64,000 nt of DNA, taken from Phialocephala subalpina (lineage: Eukaryota > Ascomycota > Leotiomycetes > Helotiales > Mollisiaceae). The stretch lies in NCBI GenBank assembly GCA_900073065.1, contig FJOG01000004.1, positions 1,253,450-1,317,449 of the forward strand, read 5' to 3'. The notes under the pieces are model-generated. The model searched no databases, had not been told where the DNA came from, and saw only the letters and a program-made list of their open reading frames with translations. The position numbers were made by a program, and so were the translations under genes. Each line of letters starts with the position of its first letter. Within the stretch, counting starts at the first letter, position 1. Positions 57,990 to 64,000 of this stretch are shown here, piece after piece.

Positions 57990-60182
57990 TTATATGCTCG
58001 AAAACTTATTCGACACAACCAGCACATTCAAAACTCCCTTCTTCAACTCGCCCACCGTCTTATCCCTTTCCCTGATACTCTGCTGCAAATCGAGATACCT
58101 CTTCTTCCATGACTCCTCGCTCTGTTCCGGTCCATGCTCCAACGGTCCCGAATCAGGACCATGATGAACCGTCGCTCTGATCGTAAAGTCCCCTTCAATA
58201 GACCCGAACCTCATCTTCCAGTGACATTCATAATGGCTTACCGAACCCTGCTCTAACCTCGTCATTCTTAGTCTCGTCATCAATGGCCCTCCCGCCAAGG
58301 CTGAAAGATTGATGAGAAATGCTTCCGTGCTACTAGATTCAGCTTGCAAGTTCTTGACGACTTGCTTGCAAATCTTATCTGCTTCATCGATACTGCATTT
58401 TTCAATACTGGCTCCTGTTGCATCATACCAGTCCGCAGCGAGGATTTCACATATGAAATGGCTTTCCAAGGCATCCCTGTTGGTTCGATCTGTATCTTCA
58501 TTCTGTCTGAAAGCTATACTGACGAAGTTCTCGAAACCTGGATCTTGTGCGCCTGGAGCTCCAGGATTGGTGAAATATTCCATGAGGGGAACGAAGTTCT
58601 GGGGATTGGAAACTGCGGTTTGCTGCATGGTTTGTTGCATACCTGTGTCTCCTTGTCCGTTGACTAGGACAACCGGTGGAGGTGGAGTTGCGAGTCTGAC
58701 CGTGCCACCCTGTCGTTGTGGCACTTGTAGTTGCAATCCACTTGGCCGACCATTTTGGATTGGTGGAGTTGGTGGAGGAGCTTGCATACTTGGGACATAG
58801 AAATTGGTATTTTCGGTATCAGCTGCTACAGTGCCAGGTGTAGCTGTCATGCCGTTGTCTCTCAGATTGATCGTCGGTGCTTCTTTCAGACTTGGGTTTA
58901 CTGGAAATGTAGAGAAGGGGCCATCGGTCACATTTCTGTTGCTTGGTGGTCGTCCTCGTAGTTTACTAGAGGAGGCACTACCATTGCTTGGCCATGCTGA
59001 AGAGACTGCTGGTCCATGCCGTCTTCGACGACTCTTGTTGGGCGTGATTGCAGAGCGAGGCTCGTTGGCGTCATTCCACATCTGGCCTCGATTCGTGGGT
59101 GTTAGAGCTGATTGAGGGTATGCTGATAGTGGTGTTTGTAAAGTATCTGATGGTGGAGGCCAACGAAAAGCTGGAGCAATAGCACTTCTTGTGTCTGTTG
59201 CTGACCACATCCTGTCTCCGAAATTCTGTTGGAAATCCGGATGAGCTGTAGCTGGTGTTGTATTGTCTGAGATTAACGATGCTCTGGCCATCATGAAGTC
59301 CTCAGACAAGGTAGGAGAATCAAGACGTGGTCGTTGAGAAGGTGACTTCCCAGTCTCGCTGTCGTCTCTATCCTCAGCTTTCCTCCTACCACGCTTGGGG
59401 CGTGTTTCTGGCAACAAAGCACGAATAGCCAAGTCTTCTTCAGGAGCAACTCCATCGCGACCAAACTCAGAGGTAGGATCGTTTATAGATGGCACCTGTG
59501 TCCAGTACACATGTGACTTGCCCAAAAGGTACTCAAAAAAGGCATCGACATGCATAGCATGCAACCATCGCTGTCATTATTTAGCATAGTTCTAAATTTA
59601 AATTTCGAAAGCTTCCGGAACTTCCGTTTACTCATACAATAGGAACGCAGATGTCCAAGAGATAGGGCTGACCTTTAGTCTGACTGCATATTGCTGGACC
59701 TTCTGGGCACTTTGGCCCTTGTCTAGTGCGGGAGGCTCTACACCCAGATCGAGTGCCAATTGCGCCCATGTTTTGATCTCTTTGAGCTCTAGTTTCCGAA
59801 TGAGCTCAAAAAGTGTGAAAGTGCTGAAGTTCTTCCCATCACTCTTTGGCGGCACTCGAAATATCTTTCTGAGCTCCGTAGTATCTGTGTCAAATGGTAT
59901 CGCCGGATTGCAATATAAAATAAAGCTCACAAATGCATCATCGATTGTTTCGTCGGTCACCTGACGTGATGGTAGTCCTCGAGGTTGGTGAGAGTTGTCA
60001 TTGGATGAAGATGGTCCCATTGTTGATGCGATATGACCGTTACCCGCGCCATTCGAAAGATTTGGAGGCTGATGAGATTCCAGAGTCTGCGTTGGACGAT
60101 ATTGTTGTTCCAGCCTCCGTTTTGTTGCTTCCGGAATCACGGCGACTGGAAGCAGAGCACCTTGGAACAGACCAGGAGGCAT
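57990..60182 (-). CDS. abp2: ARS-binding protein 2 (Abp2 domain)
   Basis: Two exons, 60182-59673 and 59570-57990, are joined in phase 0, giving 696 residues. The N-terminal half contains the fungal Abp2 domain (PF09441) at about residues 65-195. Its blocks DDAFVSFILYCNP, FRVPPKSDGKNFSTFTLFEL and KTWAQLALDLGVEPP lead up to RWLHAMHVDAFFEYLLGKSH across the splice. A long Pro/Ser/Arg-rich linker follows, including AT-hook-like runs (KRGRRK, KLRGRPP), then a second ordered region near the C-terminus. Fission yeast Abp2 binds AT-rich replication origin sequence in the nucleus, and a DNA-binding role is inferred. The family assignment rests on the N-terminal domain. Confidence 0.82.
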
Positions 60183-60835
60183 CGTGCCAACCCTCTATCA
60201 CAGAGAAGATGATGTTTCCTTGGGACGTACCATGAACATATAAATGCTGCGAATAGAGTTGTTGATATATGACATCCTTAATCTGTGACCCCCAAATGGT
60301 ATATAAATAGATCAAGGAGGCTGTGCCTCACCTGAAATCAACGACAGATATCAGTGGGAGGTCGGGTTCGACAGTACTACATCTCAAAGACGGCGATGTT
60401 GAAAGCTCGTCACTCAACACGGACGCGAGATGGAAAAGGGGAAGCGATGCCAACAGGCCCTTAATTAGGTGGAGTTGGTGACCGATGTTTTCCAAAAGAA
60501 GAGAAAGTGAAGTTCAGAATCCTGGCTAATTTAGGCAGATAAGAACTCATATCAACACGTGATGATCCCCACACTTGCCTCGGCAGATCACGGTAAGGGA
60601 TGATTCGGGGGCTTGTGAACGACACCAGACAAGACCTCGGAGATGGGATTGCAATGCAAGACCAGCGGAGAGTTTTCTTCATATTTGGGTGATTGAACTA
60701 CTCTTCTCTCCTTGATCAGCAGAAATTTTGGTTAGATCAGCGGAGTTTTCAAATCCAAATCCACTCTCGAGAAACGACTTCCTCACCTCTCAAACCACCT
60801 CTCAAACCACCTCCCCAGCAATCTTTCATTCAACG

Positions 60836-61925
60836 ATGGCTTCATCAACAGCTGCCCAGCAGAGCGACAATGTCGCACACGCTCTTAGTAAGTCTGCCTT
60901 ACTTTAGCAACTCAAGATGTCTTCGCAAGGAGCAGATCTTCTATACTCTGGCCACCATTGACTAACACAATCCAAAGGCGGGGCGGGCGGAGGCATTTTG
61001 TCTATGGCTCTCACGTACTACTTCCTTTCTCTTCTATCCACGCGCCTTTATTGACAGACTCAGATACCCCCTCATCACCCTTTCTACTCGCGCACAAGTC
61101 GAATCCAAACGCGCCGACTCCGGCTTCCTCGACGCCGTCCAGCGCATCGTCCAACGAGAAGGCGTAACAGGACTCTACGCCGGTCTCGACTCTGCACTCT
61201 TCGGCATCAGTGTCACGAACTTCGTCTACTATTACTGGTACGAATGGACTCGATCTGGGTTCGAGAAGGCTGCTGTGACGGCTGGCAGAGCGTCGAAGAA
61301 ACTCACCACCGTCGAATCGATGATCGCGGGAGCTATTGCTGGATCCGCGACTGTGTTGCTCACAAACCCTATTTGGGTCGTCAACACAAGGATGACAACG
61401 AGAAAGAGGAATAAGGAGTCGGACGAGAGTCTGCTGCCAGGAGCGAAGGCCCCAAAGGCGCCTACAACCGTGGGCACCTTGTTGGCTTTGCTCAAAGAAG
61501 AAGGCCCTCAGGCTCTCTTCGCTGGTGTTGTGCCAGCTTTGGTGTTGGTCATCAACCCCATTCTCCAATATACCATCTTCGAGCAGTTGAAGAATGCTAT
61601 TGAGAAGAAAAGGAGGATCACACCAACTATCGCATTCATGCTCGGTGCGCTGGGCAAGCTATTTGCTACCAGCATCACATATCCATATATTACAGTGAAG
61701 AGTATGGCACACGTTGCTGGACGGGATGGAGAGAAGGAGAATATGCTGCAGGCTATGAGGCGCGTGATCAGAGAGGAGGGATATGCCGGCCTTTACAAAG
61801 GTATTGGACCAAAGGTCTCTCAAAGTGTGTTGACTGCAGCATTCTTGTTCGCCTTCAAGGACGTTCTGTACGAGCAGACTATCAAGGCTCGACGGGCGAT
61901 GGCAGCAAGGGCCCTCACTAAGTAG
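60836..61925 (+). CDS. Mitochondrial-carrier-family protein, peroxisomal (PMP47/ANT1) type
   Basis: Three exons, 60836-60887, 60978-61014 and 61064-61925, give 316 residues. Three carrier repeats are visible, each starting with the Px[DE]xx[KR]-like element: YPLITLSTRAQV, TNPIWVVNTRM and YPYITVKSMAHV. The degenerate signatures (no acidic residue in the first) are typical of peroxisomal ATP/adenine-nucleotide carriers such as PMP47 and Ant1. The protein would supply ATP for fatty-acid activation in peroxisomes. EGVTGLYAGL and EGYAGLYKGIGP are the matching repeat ends. The gene is divergent from Abp2, about 650 bp away. Confidence 0.88.
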
Positions 61926-62979
61926 AGGCTCTGGCGGCAGCAAACGGAGAAGTGGGACTTGGAACAACTTGTATATTATGGGTTGAACGAATGTGCATGG
62001 GCTGTCGGGGCATTGGAAGGTAACAGGAACATTGGTATGGGTTTGGATACAGGCACTCGTTGATGTGTAGATACCTCGATGATTTATGGGTGATATCAAA
62101 TGAGAAGTCAATACGACTTTTTCAACGGGACCACGGGTTGTAGATAGAAATGCAAGAACTTAAGATCTTCCATAGGTCTTTCTCGTAGGCTTATTCGTTA
62201 TCACGCTACTCGAAGTTCACGCCCAGAATCTTAATCTGCCACAAATACAAGTTAACACACAAACTTCAACACCTTGCCAGTCACATTTCACGTAGCTCAC
62301 TCAGCATAGAAGACACGTAGGAAATTTTTTAGTCTCATGCCAACAAAACTAACTGCATTTCAAAGGAGTGAACTTTTGCACCAATTACCCAGACCATCCA
62401 AAAAAATACTCTGTTCTCCATCTTCATCATCATTAATCATCATTTCTTCAAATCCAACGAAAATGAAAATGTCAGTACCACCATCAACTCCAACCATCAG
62501 GTGATAGTTGGAGGATGGCGCCTGCTGTACAATATTGTCCTGAAAAGAAACTAAAAGCAAAAATAATCCAAGCCATCGCTGAAAATTCCAAAATGCCAAT
62601 CTGGAAAAAGCCAAGAAAAAAAGAGGGGTGCAGCCAAGTAGGAAAGAACAGAGAATGCCTTGATACCATTCGAGAAGGGAGTCGTCCGAAGCGAGATGAT
62701 CCAAGAAGAAAAGTCGCCAGCCACGAGTAATGCTCCAGTAGATAATTTGGCGATGCGTAGATGAACTTGGTATTGATCCAAGCTGAATGTCGAGACGTAT
62801 TGGTGAAAGTCAAAAACGCGGATCAGGGCTGAAACCGAACCAAGATTGGAGTTGAAAAGTCGTCGGTTTATTCTATCAGTTAAACTTCGCTGACTGAATA
62901 ATGTGAGTACTGTATCGAAAATGTCTCGCCAAGTCAAGGAACGCAGCGCGAGGACAAGCAACGCAACAAAACATCCCAC
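61926..62979. other. Intergenic region between converging genes
   Basis: A hydrophobic 142-codon minus-strand frame (62979-62551) starts right after the aminomutase stop. It has no family features and overlaps other frames, so it is probably 3' flank. Confidence 0.45.
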
Positions 62980-64000
62980 CTAAACAATAATCTCTTCCGT
63001 AACGCCAAAGTCGACTCCTTCACCACCGTTCGGCAAGCTAGCCAAAGGATCATAATATTCATAGACTCTGCCTTCCTTACCCTCGCCGTGAACGGCTGGG
63101 GCGACGAAGGTGCTGCGTCCGGTCTTGCGATCATAGGTTTGGTAGGAAGCAGCGAGACGCTTTCCGCCGCCACCGGGAAGATCGACGACGAATTGGGGGA
63201 TCATGAAGCCGGCGATTGAGCCGCGGATTTCCCCTTCGAGGGAGAGGATTGTGGAGAGGGGGGTGCGGAGGTCTTCGACGCCTTTTACGAGGTCGCCGGC
63301 GTAAACGTAGTACTGAAAGCAATTAGTAAATCGTATGTGGAGGGGCGAGAAGAGTAAGAGACGTACAGGTTGGATGTTGTTGTCACCGAGTTCGCGGATC
63401 AGGGCTTTCATGGTATCGACATCATCGTTGACGCCCTTGAGAAGCACGGATTGGTTTCGGACGGTGACACCGTTGGCGAATAGCTTCTGAGCCGCTTCAC
63501 GAGAAACCCAGGAGAATTCGTTGGGATGCTGGAAATGAGTATGCAAAGCAACATGCTTTCCTCTCTTTCTGCCCTCGTTTGACAGCTTGATCATTTCATC
63601 GGTCCAGGCATCATTGGGATCTAGAGTGCGGCTAGGAGAAACGCAAAGACCTTTGGTAGCAATTCTGAAGCGACGAATATGGGGGATGTCAAGGAGGCGG
63701 GAGCCAATCATGGCGAGGTGTTGGGGCATGAGAGAGTAAGAGTCTCCGCCGGAGACGACGACGTCTTGGATGACGGGTGTGGCGGCGATGTACTCGAGCA
63801 TCTTCTCCCATCTCTTTCTTTGGGGCTTTAGAGAGGCTTTTGTAACGGTCTCGGTGTCGGCGCCGACAGCGTAGGAACGAGTACAGTATCTGCAGTACAA
63901 GGGGCAATGAGAGCTTGCTATGAGTAAAGTCAGTAATGAAAATGTAAAATTTCTAGAACAATGGCATACCAAGAAACAGGCACTTGTCGGTATAACGATG
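62980..64000 (-). CDS. kamA: Lysine 2,3-aminomutase-like radical SAM enzyme, 5' end cut by the window
   Basis: Three exons are visible, from the window edge to 63970, then 63917-63367 and 63312-62980, all in phase. The radical SAM cluster motif CPLYCRYC (C-x3-C-x2-C) is followed by TRSYAVGADTE, VVVSGGDSYSL, ALHTHFQHPNE, VTVRNQSVLLKGVND and, after the last intron, YYVYAGDLVKGVEDLRTPL. This is the KamA/YodO pattern, including residues that surround pyridoxal phosphate. The enzyme would interconvert L-lysine and beta-lysine, or act on a related amino acid. The family is mainly bacterial, so horizontal origin is possible; the two introns show it is a resident nuclear gene. The N-terminal part lies outside the window. 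Confidence 0.88.
   Translation of the reverse strand, partial: IVIPTSACFLVCHCSRNFTFSLLTLLIASSHCPLYCRYCTRSYAVGADTETVTKASLKPQRKRWEKMLEYIAATPVIQDVVVSGGDSYSLMPQHLAMIGSRLLDIPHIRRFRIATKGLCVSPSRTLDPNDAWTDEMIKLSNEGRKRGKHVALHTHFQHPNEFSWVSREAAQKLFANGVTVRNQSVLLKGVNDDVDTMKALIRELGDNNIQPVRLLLFSPLHIRFTNCFQYYVYAGDLVKGVEDLRTPLSTILSLEGEIRGSIAGFMIPQFVVDLPGGGGKRLAASYQTYDRKTGRSTFVAPAVHGEGKEGRVYEYYDPLASLPNGGEGVDFGVTEEIIV

Noticed and set aside
62551..62979. 142-codon hydrophobic minus-strand frame after the aminomutase stop
   Set aside because: It has no start context or family features and overlaps other frames; it is likely 3' flanking sequence.

Overview
This is nuclear DNA from a filamentous ascomycete (Pezizomycotina). 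Genes are intron-rich with short GT-AG introns (about 42-90 nt). There is a HET-domain gene and a Zn2Cys6 regulator. The left end is an extreme AT-rich block of the kind left by repeat-induced point mutation. Gene content would fit a leotiomycete, but that is only an impression. About 20 protein-coding genes are supported. For most of them I could place every intron so that exon lengths sum to a whole number of codons and the joined protein reads through the family's conserved blocks.

Layout. 1-1540: AT-rich, gene-free block. 1.7-2.4 kb: remnant of an unknown gene. 4.1-7.3 kb: a secreted/anchored Cys-rich mucin-like protein and an alpha/beta hydrolase. 8.2-10.9 kb: a SAM methyltransferase with a long disordered N-terminus. 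12.4-16.6 kb: a HET-domain gene convergent with a Zn2Cys6 transcription factor. 17.0-21.4 kb: a cytochrome b5/b5-reductase fusion head-to-head with a stand-alone P450. 22.1-25.9 kb: RNA polymerase III second subunit. 28.7-33.0 kb: a Puf4-type RNA-binding protein. 34.4-36.1 kb: TAD3 (tRNA A-to-I editing). 37.6-40.0 kb: a PHO84-type phosphate transporter. 41.7-44.9 kb: a sterol-glucosyltransferase-like GT1 enzyme. 46.4-48.5 kb: an MFS sugar transporter. 49.4-54.3 kb: PRP4 (U4/U6 snRNP) and a PMT2-family O-mannosyltransferase. 55.8-57.7 kb: a decaying Cys-containing gene and an unknown gene. 58.0-60.2 kb: ARS-binding protein 2. 60.8-61.9 kb: a peroxisomal-type carrier. 63.0-64.0 kb: a lysine 2,3-aminomutase-like radical SAM enzyme cut by the window edge.

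Most of the window is housekeeping. The exception that looks like a functional unit is the divergent b5/b5-reductase and P450 pair. The P450 resembles the heme domain of self-sufficient CYP102/CYP505 enzymes but carries no reductase. It has an unknown N-terminal domain and has lost the usual I-helix acidic residue. Its neighbour could supply electrons.

The most important caution is structural. Three perfect tandem duplications, each with a period of exactly 250 bp, occur at 7817-8316, 33353-33852 and 33933-34432. Identical length, perfect identity and essentially no junction microhomology suggest assembly artefacts. Two of the three lie at places where recognisable coding homology stops or starts: the methyltransferase 3' end and the TAD3 5' end.
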